DNA of 37,669 nt from Acidovorax sp. (GTDB lineage Bacteria > Pseudomonadota > Gammaproteobacteria > Burkholderiales > Burkholderiaceae_C): positions 1 to 37,669 of the forward strand of contig NZ_JALEGG010000060.1 in NCBI RefSeq assembly GCF_022763525.1, in the 5' to 3' direction. How positions within the stretch are numbered: position 1 is the first letter of the stretch; each line of letters opens with the position of its first letter. Shown here piece by piece: positions 15,461 through 24,065 of the stretch. The position numbers and the translations under genes were made by a program. The notes beneath the pieces were generated by a model that saw nothing but the letters and a program-made list of their open reading frames with translations, had not been told where the DNA came from and ran no database searches.

Positions 15461-15955
15461 TTACTGCAAGGTCTCTTTGGCCGCAGGTGGCAGGGGCAAT
15501 GGCATCACGGCGATGCCCTCCTCCAGCAACTGCATTGCCTCGTCCGGCGTAGCCTGGCCCCGGATCGCGCGCTCCTGCACTTCACCATGGTGCATGCGCC
15601 GCGCCTCTTGTGCGAAACGGGAGCCCACGTCTTCTGTCTGGGCCACGATCTTGCGCGCCAGTTCCAGCCAGGCGGCCTGCAATGCCGGGGGAAGCATGCC
15701 CGCCTCGACGGCGCTGCCCTGGCTCTGCGGCTGGCGCTGGGCCAACGCTCCGCCCGGACCAGCGGCTGGCGCGCCTGCGGGCGCACTGGCGCCCAGGTTC
15801 AGGCGGGGTGCGCTCAGGCGCTTTTCGATGTGGCTGTCCGCGCACATGGGGCATTGCACGAGCCCCCGCTCCCGCTGGCTCTGAAAATCATCTTCCGAAC
15901 CGAACCACCCCTCAAAGATGTGGCCGTGCCGGCACTGCAGATCAAGCACCTTCAT
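15461..15955 (-). CDS. DUF1178 family protein
   Basis: This is a 164-residue protein of unknown function. The N-terminus MKVLDLQCRHGHIFEGWFGS is the family hallmark. A second cysteine pair (CPMC, near residue 36) together with the N-terminal Cys/His suggests a small metal-binding, zinc-ribbon-like module. An Ala/Pro/Gly-rich linker (about 55-80) follows, then a helical C-terminus. The start at 15955 matches the family start; a GTG five codons earlier has no ribosome site. It lies 55 bases after the DUF2818 gene and seems to be the last gene of the nuo transcript. No role in complex I has been shown as far as I know. Confidence 0.8.
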   Translation of the reverse strand: MKVLDLQCRHGHIFEGWFGSEDDFQSQRERGLVQCPMCADSHIEKRLSAPRLNLGASAPAGAPAAGPGGALAQRQPQSQGSAVEAGMLPPALQAAWLELARKIVAQTEDVGSRFAQEARRMHHGEVQERAIRGQATPDEAMQLLEEGIAVMPLPLPPAAKETLQ

Positions 15956-16010
15956 GGCAGCAATTTTCACGCATCACACGATGGAAAGGGGGAGCCGCGC
16001 CACGCCCGGA

Positions 16011-16316
16011 TCAGCCGTGGCGGCGCAGCAGGTAGCGGTAGACAAAGCCGGGAAACGCCAGTGTGAGAAACAACGTGCCCGTGATGGCATAGAACTCCCA
16101 GCCCTGGGGTGCAATCTGGCCTGCACGGCGCTCAAGCAGCAGCGCCAGTCCGCCCACCAGAAAGTACAGCAGCACCAGTTCGACCAACCGTCCTGGCAGC
16201 GGTTTGCGGGGCGATGCCAGCGGCCCTACCACCAGCCAGCGATGGTTGATGAAGGGTAGGTTCGCGGCTACCAGCGCCGCGACGATGACCAGCCAGACAG
16301 ATCCGGTGAGAGACAC
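16011..16316 (-). CDS. DUF2818 family membrane protein, downstream of nuoN
   Basis: This is a 101-residue membrane protein with about three helices: residues 2-20 (SLTGSVWLVIVAALVAANLP), about 45-62 (LVELVLLYFLVGGLALLLE) and about 77-96. It ends in basic residues (YRYLLRRHG). A GTG start at 16316 is chosen because it opens directly onto the first helix, as in family members; the longer frame upstream is cysteine- and tryptophan-rich and overlaps nuoN out of frame. It lies 28 bases after nuoN on the same strand. Its place directly after nuoN suggests a complex I accessory or assembly role, which is inference from position only. Confidence 0.8.
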   Translation of the reverse strand: MSLTGSVWLVIVAALVAANLPFINHRWLVVGPLASPRKPLPGRLVELVLLYFLVGGLALLLERRAGQIAPQGWEFYAITGTLFLTLAFPGFVYRYLLRRHG

Positions 16317-16344
16317 GGTGCACCAACCAGAGCGACCTGGGCGC

Positions 16345-17838
16345 TCAGGTGGCCAGCGCGCGCACCACGGCGTCGGCGCACAGGGCCATGAGCCCGCCGG
16401 GCAGCAGGCCCAGCACCAGCAGCAGCGCACCGTTGAGGGTCAGGACCACGCGCACATCGGCAGGTGCCGAAACACTGGTGGCCGTCAGCGGCGCGTCGAA
16501 GTACATGACCTTGACGACGCGCAGGTAATAGAAGGCACCGATCAGCGACATGACCACGGCGAACACGGCCATGGCGATGTACAGGGTCTGGCCCGAAGCC
16601 ACCAGCGCCTGCAGCACGGCCAGCTTGGCGTAGAAGCCCACCAGCGGGGGAATGCCTGCCATGGAGAACAGGCACACCGCCATGATGCCGGCATAGAGCG
16701 GACTGCGCTGGTTGAGGCCTGCAAAGTCCGAAATCTCTTCGCTCTCAAAACCTTCGCGGGCCAACAGCAGGATCACGCCAAACGCCGCCAGCGTGGTCAG
16801 CACATAGGTCACCACGTAGAACATGGAGGCGCTATAGGCATTCTCGACCGCGGTGGCATCCACGTTGCCGTTGATCACGCCCGACATCAGGCCGAGCAGC
16901 ACGAACCCCATCTGCGAGATGGTGGAGTACGCCAGCATGCGCTTGAGGTTGGTCTGTGCAATGGCGGCCAGGTTGCCCACCAGCAGCGAGCCGATGGCCA
17001 GCACGGCCAGCATCTGCTGCCAGTCGATGGCCAGCGGCAGCAGGCCGTCCACCAGCAGGCGGATGGTGATGGCGAAGGCCGCCAGCTTGGGCGCTCCACC
17101 GATCATCAGCGTGACCGCCGTGGGAGCACCCTGGTACACGTCGGGAATCCACATGTGGAAGGGCACCACACCCAGCTTGAATGCCAGGCCGGCGACCACG
17201 AACACCAAGCCGAACACCAACACCTGGTGACGGATCTGGCCGGAATTGACGGCCTTGAACACCTGGCCGATATCGAGCGAGCCAGTGGCGCCGTAAATCA
17301 TGGACAGGCCGTACAGCAGGAAGCCGCTGGCCATGGCGCCGAGCACGAAGTACTTCATGGCCGCTTCGGTGGCCGTGGCGTTGTCGCGGCGCAGGGCCAC
17401 GAGCGCATAGCTCGACAGGGTCAGCAGTTCCAGGCCCAGGTAGATCACAAGGAAGTTGTTGCCTGAGATCATGATGAACATGCCCAGGAGCGCGAACATC
17501 GACAGCGTGAACATCTCGCCGCCGCGCATCATGGCGCGGTCAGCCGCGTAAGGGCGTGCATAGACCAGGGTGATCATCATGGCCACGGTGGCAAAGCACT
17601 TGAGCCAGTTGCCCATGGCATCGCTCACGACCATGTTGCCGAAGCCGTAGAAGGTGTTGCCGCTGCTGGCATACATGCCCTGCAGACCAGCCACCACGCC
17701 CAGAGTGAGCAGCGTCAGCACGTAGGTGCCGGTGCGGCGGGCGCTGTGCACGCCCAGGTCGACCAGCGCGATCACGCAGGCCATGGTCAACAGCACGATT
17801 TCAGGGTAAATCGCGAGCCAGCTGATGTTGTCAATCAT
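16345..17838 (-). CDS. nuoN: NADH-quinone oxidoreductase subunit N
   Basis: This is a 497-residue antiporter-like membrane subunit of complex I, with about 14 helices starting from MIDNISWLAIYPEIVLL. The conserved stretch with Glu in YLGLELLTLSSYALVAL (about 130-146) and the Lys-bearing FKLGVVPFHMWIPDVYQGAP (about 225-245) carry the charged residues of the proton channel. Length is normal for the family. It is the last canonical subunit of the operon, 29 bases after nuoM, and is followed by the DUF2818 gene. Confidence 0.97.
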   Translation of the reverse strand: MIDNISWLAIYPEIVLLTMACVIALVDLGVHSARRTGTYVLTLLTLGVVAGLQGMYASSGNTFYGFGNMVVSDAMGNWLKCFATVAMMITLVYARPYAADRAMMRGGEMFTLSMFALLGMFIMISGNNFLVIYLGLELLTLSSYALVALRRDNATATEAAMKYFVLGAMASGFLLYGLSMIYGATGSLDIGQVFKAVNSGQIRHQVLVFGLVFVVAGLAFKLGVVPFHMWIPDVYQGAPTAVTLMIGGAPKLAAFAITIRLLVDGLLPLAIDWQQMLAVLAIGSLLVGNLAAIAQTNLKRMLAYSTISQMGFVLLGLMSGVINGNVDATAVENAYSASMFYVVTYVLTTLAAFGVILLLAREGFESEEISDFAGLNQRSPLYAGIMAVCLFSMAGIPPLVGFYAKLAVLQALVASGQTLYIAMAVFAVVMSLIGAFYYLRVVKVMYFDAPLTATSVSAPADVRVVLTLNGALLLVLGLLPGGLMALCADAVVRALAT

Positions 17839-17867
17839 CTCGTATCTCTCAGTTCAGTCTGGTCCGG

Positions 17868-19343
17868 TCAGTTCAGCTTGGACAGTGCAACGTGCTTGAG
17901 CAGCTCGGCGACCGAGGTGTCCATCACGTCCGTGAACGGACGGGGATACAAGCCCATGGCCAGTACGGCAATGGCCAGGACAGCCAGCACCAGGAACTCC
18001 CGGCTGTCGATGTCGGTGAGGCCCTTGACGTTCTCGTTGGCCACGGGGCCCAGGTACACCCGCTTGAACATCCACAGCGTGTAGGCCGCGCCGAAGATCA
18101 GCGCCGTGGCCGAAGCCACACCGATCCAGAAGTTGGCCTTGGTCGCGCCCAGGATCACCATCCACTCGCCCACGAAGCCTGCGGTGCCCGGCAGGCCACA
18201 GTTGGCCATGGCAAACAGCAGCGCAAAGGCCGTGAAGTTGGGCATGGTGTTGACCACGCCGCCATAGGCCGCGATCTCACGCGAATGCACACGGTCGTAC
18301 AGCACACCGATGGACAGGAACATCGCGCCCGATACAAAGCCGTGCGCAATCATCTGCACCAAACCGCCGGAGACGCCGAGGTCATTGAAGATGAAGAAGC
18401 CCAGGGTCACGAAGCCCATGTGTGCCACGGACGAGTAGGCCACCAGCTTCTTCATGTCCTTCTGGACCATGGCCACGAGGCCCACGTAGATCACGGCGAT
18501 GAGGGACAGCGCGATCATCAGCCAGGCCCACTCGCGCGAGGCGTCGGGGGCGATGGGCATGGAGAAGCGCAGGAAGCCGTAGGCACCCAGCTTCAGCATG
18601 ATGGCCGCCAGAACGGCAGAGCCGCCCGTGGGCGCTTCCACGTGCACGTCGGGCAGCCAGGTGTGCACCGGCCACATCGGCACCTTCACCGCAAAGGCGG
18701 CGAAGAACGCAAAGAACAGGGCGGTCTGCGCCGTGCGGCTCAGCGGCAGCTGGTGCCAGGTGGCGATGTCGAAGCTGCCGCCCGACTGGTTGTACAGGTA
18801 GATCAGCGCGATCAGCATCAAGAGCGAGCCGAGCAGCGTGTACAGGAAGAACTTGAACGCCGCGTAGATCTTGTTGGGGCCGCCCCAGATACCGATGATC
18901 AGGTACATCGGGATCAGCGTGGCCTCGAAGAACACGTAGAACAGCATGCCGTCCAGCGCCGTGAAGACGCCGATCATCAGGCCCGAGAGGATCAGGAACG
19001 CGCCCATGTACTGGTTCACGCGCTCGGTGATGGACTCCCACGATGCGATGACGACGATCACGGTGATGAACGCCGTCAGCGGCACAAACCAGAACGAGAT
19101 GCCGTCCACGCCCAGGTGGTAGTGCACGTTGAAGCGCTCGATCCATGCGGCCTTCTCGACAAACTGCATGGCAGCGGTGCCGAGCTTGAAGTCACCATAC
19201 AGCGGCAACGTCACCAGGAAGCCAATCAGTGCGCCCACCAACGCCAGCCACCGCACGGCGCGGGCATGCTCATCCCGGCCAATGGCCAACAGCAGCACGC
19301 CGAAGGCGATGGGAGCCCAGATTGCAAGACTCAACAGACCCAT
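17868..19343 (-). CDS. nuoM: NADH-quinone oxidoreductase subunit M
   Basis: This is a 491-residue antiporter-like membrane subunit, one of three large proton-pumping modules of complex I. Key landmarks are the Glu in FYVFFEATLIPMYLIIG (about 138-154), the Lys-containing AAFAVKVPMWPVHTWLPDVH (about 220-240), and the region from KDMKKLVAYSSVAHMG on. It has about 14 helices and normal length. It starts 12 bases after nuoL and precedes nuoN by 29. Confidence 0.97.
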   Translation of the reverse strand: MGLLSLAIWAPIAFGVLLLAIGRDEHARAVRWLALVGALIGFLVTLPLYGDFKLGTAAMQFVEKAAWIERFNVHYHLGVDGISFWFVPLTAFITVIVVIASWESITERVNQYMGAFLILSGLMIGVFTALDGMLFYVFFEATLIPMYLIIGIWGGPNKIYAAFKFFLYTLLGSLLMLIALIYLYNQSGGSFDIATWHQLPLSRTAQTALFFAFFAAFAVKVPMWPVHTWLPDVHVEAPTGGSAVLAAIMLKLGAYGFLRFSMPIAPDASREWAWLMIALSLIAVIYVGLVAMVQKDMKKLVAYSSVAHMGFVTLGFFIFNDLGVSGGLVQMIAHGFVSGAMFLSIGVLYDRVHSREIAAYGGVVNTMPNFTAFALLFAMANCGLPGTAGFVGEWMVILGATKANFWIGVASATALIFGAAYTLWMFKRVYLGPVANENVKGLTDIDSREFLVLAVLAIAVLAMGLYPRPFTDVMDTSVAELLKHVALSKLN

Positions 19344-19355
19344 TTGTTGTTTTCC

Positions 19356-21401
19356 TTATTTGATGAGCTGCAAGAAAGCATCGCCCCAGACAAACCAGGT
19401 CATCAGTGCGAACACACCCAGAATCATCACCAGCGCGTAGTGGAAGATGAAGCCGGATTGCATCCAGCGGACCACACCGGAGACACCACGCACGAGCTTC
19501 CAGGAACCATTCACGACGGCGCCGTCGATGATCGCCTGGTCGCCCACCTTCCAGAGGCCCACGCCCAGTGCGCGTGCGCCGCGGGCCAGGATGTTCTCGT
19601 TGATCCAGTCCATGTAGTACTTGTTCTCGAACAGGGTGTAGATCGGCATGCAGGCACGCTTGATTGCTGCAGGCAAGGCCGGATTCACCATGTACATGTA
19701 GTACGACAGGGCCACGCCGGCAGCCGCCAGCCAGAACGGGGCCGTTTGCAGACCATGCGCTGCCATGGCCACGGGGCCGTGGAAGATTCCAGTCAGCTTG
19801 GCCATGGCGGGATGCTTGGCCGCATCGACAAAGATCACATCCTTGAAGAAGTCGCCAAACAGCATGGGCTGGATGAACATGAAGCCCACCACGACCGACG
19901 GGATCGCCAGCAGCACCAGCGGCACCGTCACCACCCAGGGAGACTCGTGCGGCTTGGCATCATGGCCATGGTGGTCGTCGTGCCCATGGTGGTCGTCGTG
20001 GTGTGCGTCGGGGTTCTGGTCGTAACGCTCCTTGCCATGGAAGACCAGGAAATACATGCGGAACGAATAGAACGCCGTGATGAACACCCCGGCCAGGACC
20101 GCGAAGTGGGCGAAGCCCGCGGCCGGCAGCTGGCTGAAGTGCACGGCCTCGATGATGCTGTCCTTGGAATAGAAACCCGAGAACAGCGGCGTGCCGATCA
20201 ATGCCAGCGAGCCCAGCAGCGAGGTGATCCAGGTGATGGGCATGTACTTGCGCACGCCGCCCATCCAGCGGATGTCCTGGTTGTGGTGCATGCCCATGAT
20301 GACGGAGCCGGCACCCAGGAACAGCAGCGCCTTGAAGAACGCGTGGGTCATCAGGTGGAACACGGCCACCGAGTAGGCCGAAGCGCCGAGCGCCACGGTC
20401 ATGTAGCCCAGCTGCGACAGCGTGGAGTACGCCACCACGCGCTTGATGTCGTTCTGGATGATGCCCAGGAAGCCCATGAAGAGCGCCGTGATGGCACCGA
20501 TCACCAGGATGAAGTTGAGTGCGGTGTCCGAAAGCTCGAACAGGGGCGACATGCGCGACACCATGAAGATGCCGGCAGTCACCATGGTGGCGGCGTGGAT
20601 CAGCGCCGAGATAGGGGTCGGGCCTTCCATCGAATCCGGCAGCCACACGTGCAGCGGGAATTGGGCAGACTTGCCCATGGCGCCGATGAACAGGCAGATG
20701 CAGATCACGGTGATCAGCATCCAGTCAGTGCCTGGGAAACTCAGGCCGCCCAATTCGCCCGACTTGGCGAAAATCTCGCTGTAGTTCAGGGTGCCGGCAT
20801 AGGCTGCGATCAGGCCAATCCCCAGGATGAAACCAAAGTCACCCACGCGGTTGACCAGGAACGCCTTCATGTTGGCGAAGATTGCGGTGGGCTTGTTGAA
20901 CCAGAAACCGATCAGCAGGTAGGACACCAGGCCCACCGCTTCCCAGCCAAAGAACAGCTGCAGCAGGTTGTTGCTCATGACCAGCATGAGCATCGAGAAC
21001 GTGAACAGCGAGATGTAGGCAAAGAAGCGGTTGTAGCCGTCGTCTTCTTCCATGTAGCCGATGGTGTAGATATGCACCATCAGCGACACGAAGGTCACCA
21101 CCACCATCATCATGGCCGTGAGGCTGTCGATCAGGAAGCCCACCTCCATCTTCAACCCGCCCACCACCATCCAGGTGTAGAGCGTTTCATTGAAGCGCGC
21201 ACCGTCGAGCGCCACGCTCTTGAGCGTCATGGCGGACAGGACGAATGCGACGAGCACGCCCAGAATCGTCAAGGTGTGCGAAAGGCGGCGGCCGATCCAG
21301 TTACCGCCGAAGGTCGTGCCGAAGATACCGGCCAGCAAGGCGCCCGCCAGCGGGGCCAGCGGCACAGCCAGGAGCGTTGAAGCAGAGAGGGTTTGACTCA
21401 T
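19356..21401 (-). CDS. nuoL: NADH-quinone oxidoreductase subunit L
   Basis: This is a 681-residue distal antiporter-like subunit with the long lateral helix. The GWEAVGLVSYLLIGFW segment and SAQFPLHVWLPDSMEGPTP hold the conserved Glu and Lys-pathway region, and AYSTLSQLGYM is also typical. The start at 21401 (MSQTLSAS) is chosen because the upstream extension is not membrane-like. A histidine/aspartate-rich loop near residues 467-480 is encoded by an 18-bp tandem duplication (19965-20000). It lies 31 bases after nuoK and 12 before nuoM. Confidence 0.97.
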   Translation of the reverse strand: MSQTLSASTLLAVPLAPLAGALLAGIFGTTFGGNWIGRRLSHTLTILGVLVAFVLSAMTLKSVALDGARFNETLYTWMVVGGLKMEVGFLIDSLTAMMMVVVTFVSLMVHIYTIGYMEEDDGYNRFFAYISLFTFSMLMLVMSNNLLQLFFGWEAVGLVSYLLIGFWFNKPTAIFANMKAFLVNRVGDFGFILGIGLIAAYAGTLNYSEIFAKSGELGGLSFPGTDWMLITVICICLFIGAMGKSAQFPLHVWLPDSMEGPTPISALIHAATMVTAGIFMVSRMSPLFELSDTALNFILVIGAITALFMGFLGIIQNDIKRVVAYSTLSQLGYMTVALGASAYSVAVFHLMTHAFFKALLFLGAGSVIMGMHHNQDIRWMGGVRKYMPITWITSLLGSLALIGTPLFSGFYSKDSIIEAVHFSQLPAAGFAHFAVLAGVFITAFYSFRMYFLVFHGKERYDQNPDAHHDDHHGHDDHHGHDAKPHESPWVVTVPLVLLAIPSVVVGFMFIQPMLFGDFFKDVIFVDAAKHPAMAKLTGIFHGPVAMAAHGLQTAPFWLAAAGVALSYYMYMVNPALPAAIKRACMPIYTLFENKYYMDWINENILARGARALGVGLWKVGDQAIIDGAVVNGSWKLVRGVSGVVRWMQSGFIFHYALVMILGVFALMTWFVWGDAFLQLIK
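19965..20000 (-). repeat. 18-bp tandem duplication in nuoL encoding a His/Asp-rich loop
   Basis: Two adjacent 18-bp units (19965-19982 and 19983-20000) differ at one base. On the minus strand they encode repeated HHGHDD-type residues. The length is a multiple of three, so copy changes keep the frame. Confidence 0.8.
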
Positions 21402-21432
21402 TCTTGAGAACCTTGGGAATGCTGGCGACCTA

Positions 21433-21741
21433 TCAACCCTTGAGGGTGTTGAGGTCTTCCGCGTTGATGCTGGACTTGTTGCGGAACAGAAGCACCAGGA
21501 TGGCCAGGCCAATGGCCGACTCGGCGGCCGCCACGGTCAGGATGAAGAACACGAACACCTGTCCATGCATGTCACCCAGGTAGTGCGAGAACGCCACAAA
21601 GTTCATGTTGACCGCGAGCAGCATCAGTTCGATCGCCATCAGCAGCACGATCAGATTCTTGCGGTTCAGGAAGATGCCGATCACCGCCAGCGCAAACAGC
21701 ATCGCGCCCAGCGAGAGGAAGTGGCCCAATGTCAACGTCAT
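21433..21741 (-). CDS. nuoK: NADH-quinone oxidoreductase subunit K
   Basis: This is a 102-residue, three-helix membrane subunit of complex I. The two buried glutamates needed for proton transfer are present: Glu38 in [13 protein letters not shown] and Glu74 in [10 protein letters not shown]. Its ATG overlaps the nuoJ stop by four bases (ATGA), so translation is probably coupled. Length is normal. Confidence 0.97.
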   Translation of the reverse strand: MTLTLGHFLSLGAMLFALAVIGIFLNRKNLIVLLMAIELMLLAVNMNFVAFSHYLGDMHGQVFVFFILTVAAAESAIGLAILVLLFRNKSSINAEDLNTLKG

Positions 21742-22406
21742 GCTTTTTTCTCCTCGGCGACAGGCTCGGCGGGCACCTCGGGGGCTGCCTTCTGAGTGGC
21801 GGCAACTTTCACCACCTCCAGGCGATCGCTGGCGCGCACGCGGATCTGCATCGATGGGTTGATGGCCTTGCTGTCCTTGCGCTGGCGCAGGGTCAGCGCG
21901 ATGGCTGCAATCATGGCGACCAGCAGGATGACGGCCGCAATCTCGACGGGGTAAAGGTATTCGGTGTAGAGCAGCTTGCCCAGCGCCTTGGTGTTGGAGA
22001 ACGGCACCAGCTGGCCCGCGGCGTCCACAGCCGTGGCAACCGCCTTGGGCTCATCCATGCCGCGGAAGCCCCCCATCAGCACCGCAGCCATTTCGAGGGC
22101 GATCAACGCCCCCACCGTGGCGGCCAGCGGGAAGTGCTTCCAGAAGCCCTTGCGCACGGTGTCGATGTGGATATCCAGCATCATCACCACGAACAGGAAC
22201 AGCACCATCACTGCCCCCAGATAGACGAGCACCAGCGCGATGGCCAGGAACTCCGCCTTGAGCAGTAGCCACACCGCGGAGGCCTGCGAGAACGCGAGGA
22301 TGAGGTACAGCACCGCATGCACGGGATTGCGGGCGGTGATCACCCGGAAGGCCGCGAACAGCAGCACCACCGAGAAGAGATAGAAGAAACCGGTCTTGGC
22401 GTCCAT
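21738..22406 (-). CDS. nuoJ: NADH-quinone oxidoreductase subunit J
   Basis: This is a 222-residue membrane subunit with five helices in the first ~165 residues ([20 protein letters not shown] at the start). [16 protein letters not shown] near residue 60 includes the pi-bulge helix that moves during coupling. The last ~50 residues are a soluble tail rich in Ala, Glu and Pro. It lies 50 bases after nuoI, the widest gap inside nuoA-N, and overlaps nuoK by four bases. Confidence 0.96.
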   Translation of the reverse strand: MDAKTGFFYLFSVVLLFAAFRVITARNPVHAVLYLILAFSQASAVWLLLKAEFLAIALVLVYLGAVMVLFLFVVMMLDIHIDTVRKGFWKHFPLAATVGALIALEMAAVLMGGFRGMDEPKAVATAVDAAGQLVPFSNTKALGKLLYTEYLYPVEIAAVILLVAMIAAIALTLRQRKDSKAINPSMQIRVRASDRLEVVKVAATQKAAPEVPAEPVAEEKKA

Positions 22407-22456
22407 GAATCGGGTCTTTATAGAAAGTCTGGCAAAGAGGCTGCGCTGGGTACCGC

Positions 22457-22969
22457 TCAGCGGTACTTCGCGTCAGCAGCCTTGGCTGCCGCGATTTCGC
22501 CTTCGTACCGGTCGCCCACGGCCAGGAGCATGTCCTTCGTGAAGTACAGGTCGCCACGCTTTTCGCCGTGGTATTCGAGGATGTGCGTCTCGACGATGGA
22601 ATCGACCGGGCAGCTTTCTTCACAGAAACCGCAGAAGATGCACTTGGTCAGGTCGATGTCGTAGCGTGTGGTGCGGCGCGAGCCGTCGGCACGCACGTCC
22701 GATTCGATGGTGATGGCCATCGCGGGGCACACGGCCTCGCACAGCTTGCAGGCAATGCAGCGCTCTTCACCGTTTTCATAGCGGCGCAGGGCATGCAGGC
22801 CGCGGAAGCGGGGCGACAGAGGCGTCTTCTCTTCCGGGAACTGGACGGTCACCTTGCGACGGAAGGCGTAGCGGCCGGTCAGGGCCATGCCCTTGACCAG
22901 TTCCACGAGCATGAAGCTCTTGAAGAAATCTTTGAACGAGAAAGGTGCAGCAGCAACAACGGCGGTCAT
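22457..22969 (-). CDS. nuoI: NADH-quinone oxidoreductase subunit I (two 4Fe-4S clusters)
   Basis: This is a 170-residue ferredoxin-like subunit on the cytoplasmic arm. Clusters N6a and N6b are bound by Cys71, 74, 77 and Cys120, and by Cys110, 113, 116 and Cys81, in the motifs [12 protein letters not shown] and [12 protein letters not shown]. An amphipathic N-terminal helix ([17 protein letters not shown]) attaches it to the membrane arm. It passes electrons to NuoB. It lies 13 bases after nuoH. Confidence 0.97.
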   Translation of the reverse strand: MTAVVAAAPFSFKDFFKSFMLVELVKGMALTGRYAFRRKVTVQFPEEKTPLSPRFRGLHALRRYENGEERCIACKLCEAVCPAMAITIESDVRADGSRRTTRYDIDLTKCIFCGFCEESCPVDSIVETHILEYHGEKRGDLYFTKDMLLAVGDRYEGEIAAAKAADAKYR

Positions 22970-22982
22970 GGTGTGTCCCCGC

Positions 22983-24065
22983 TTATTTCCAGATGTTCCA
23001 AGGCGACAGCAGCCATCCGCCCACGAAGAGCAGGTACACCAGCGTCACCGGAATGAAGATCTTCCAGCCCAGGCGCATGATCTGGTCGTAGCGGAAGCGC
23101 GGGAAGGTGGCGCGGATCCAGATGAACATGGACACCACCAGGAAGGTCTTGAGGCCCAGCCAGATCCAGCCAGGGATCCAGTTGAACAGCGCGCTGTCGA
23201 TGGGCGACAGCCACCCGCCCAGGAACATCAGCGCGGCCAGGATGGACACGAGCCACATGCTGGCGTATTCGGCCAGGAAGAAGATCGCGAAGCCCATGCC
23301 GGAGTACTCCACCATGTGGCCGGCCACGATTTCCGCTTCGCCTTCCACCACGTCGAAGGGGTGGCGGTTGGTCTCGGCCACGCCGGAGATCAGGTAGACG
23401 AGGAAGATAGGCAACAGGGGCAACCAGTTCCAGGACAGGAAGGTTAGCCCCTTGTCGGCTGCCAGGCCCTTGCCCTGCGACATCACGATTTCGGTCAGGT
23501 TCATGCTGCCCGACACCATGATCACCACCAGGAAGCAGAAGCCCATGGCAATTTCATAGCTCACCATCTGGGCCGAGGCACGCAGTGCGCCCAGAAAGGC
23601 GTACTTGGAGTTCGAAGCCCAGCCGGCGATGATCACGCCGTACACCTCGATGGACGTGATGGCCATCACCAGCAGCAGGCCGGCGTTGACGTTGGCCAGG
23701 GCCACGTCGGGTCCAAACGGGATCGCCACCCAGGCGGCCAGCGCGGGCATGATGGCCATGACAGGCCCCAGCACGAACAGACCTTTGCTTGCCGCGGTGG
23801 GCTGGATGATTTCCTTGGTCAGGAGCTTCACGGCGTCGGCAATGGGCTGGAGCAGCCCCATGGGGCCCACGCGGTTGGGGCCATGGCGCACCTGCATGAA
23901 GCCAAGCAGCTTGCGCTCCCACAGCGTGAGGTAAGCCACCGCACCCATCAGGGGCGCCAGAATGCAGACGATCTTGATCAGCACCCAGAGCACGGGCCAG
24001 ACGACGCCCGTCCACCAGCCAAAGGACAGCAGGTTCAGGCCCGCGTTGTAGATCGCGTCGATCAT
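22983..24065 (-). CDS. nuoH: NADH-quinone oxidoreductase subunit H
   Basis: This is a 360-residue membrane subunit with about eight helices that forms most of the quinone tunnel. The conserved loop [25 protein letters not shown] region begins near residue 50. The acidic segment [19 protein letters not shown] near 220-240 links the quinone site to the proton channels. Its ATG overlaps the nuoG stop by four bases. Length is typical of proteobacteria. Confidence 0.97.
   Translation of the reverse strand: MIDAIYNAGLNLLSFGWWTGVVWPVLWVLIKIVCILAPLMGAVAYLTLWERKLLGFMQVRHGPNRVGPMGLLQPIADAVKLLTKEIIQPTAASKGLFVLGPVMAIMPALAAWVAIPFGPDVALANVNAGLLLVMAITSIEVYGVIIAGWASNSKYAFLGALRASAQMVSYEIAMGFCFLVVIMVSGSMNLTEIVMSQGKGLAADKGLTFLSWNWLPLLPIFLVYLISGVAETNRHPFDVVEGEAEIVAGHMVEYSGMGFAIFFLAEYASMWLVSILAALMFLGGWLSPIDSALFNWIPGWIWLGLKTFLVVSMFIWIRATFPRFRYDQIMRLGWKIFIPVTLVYLLFVGGWLLSPWNIWK

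Noticed and set aside
17892-21380. Very long open frame (1162 codons) on the plus strand across nuoM and nuoL
   Set aside because: It is antisense to two clearly real membrane-subunit genes, is rich in His, Gln, Glu and Asp with no domain, and results from GC-rich codon bias.
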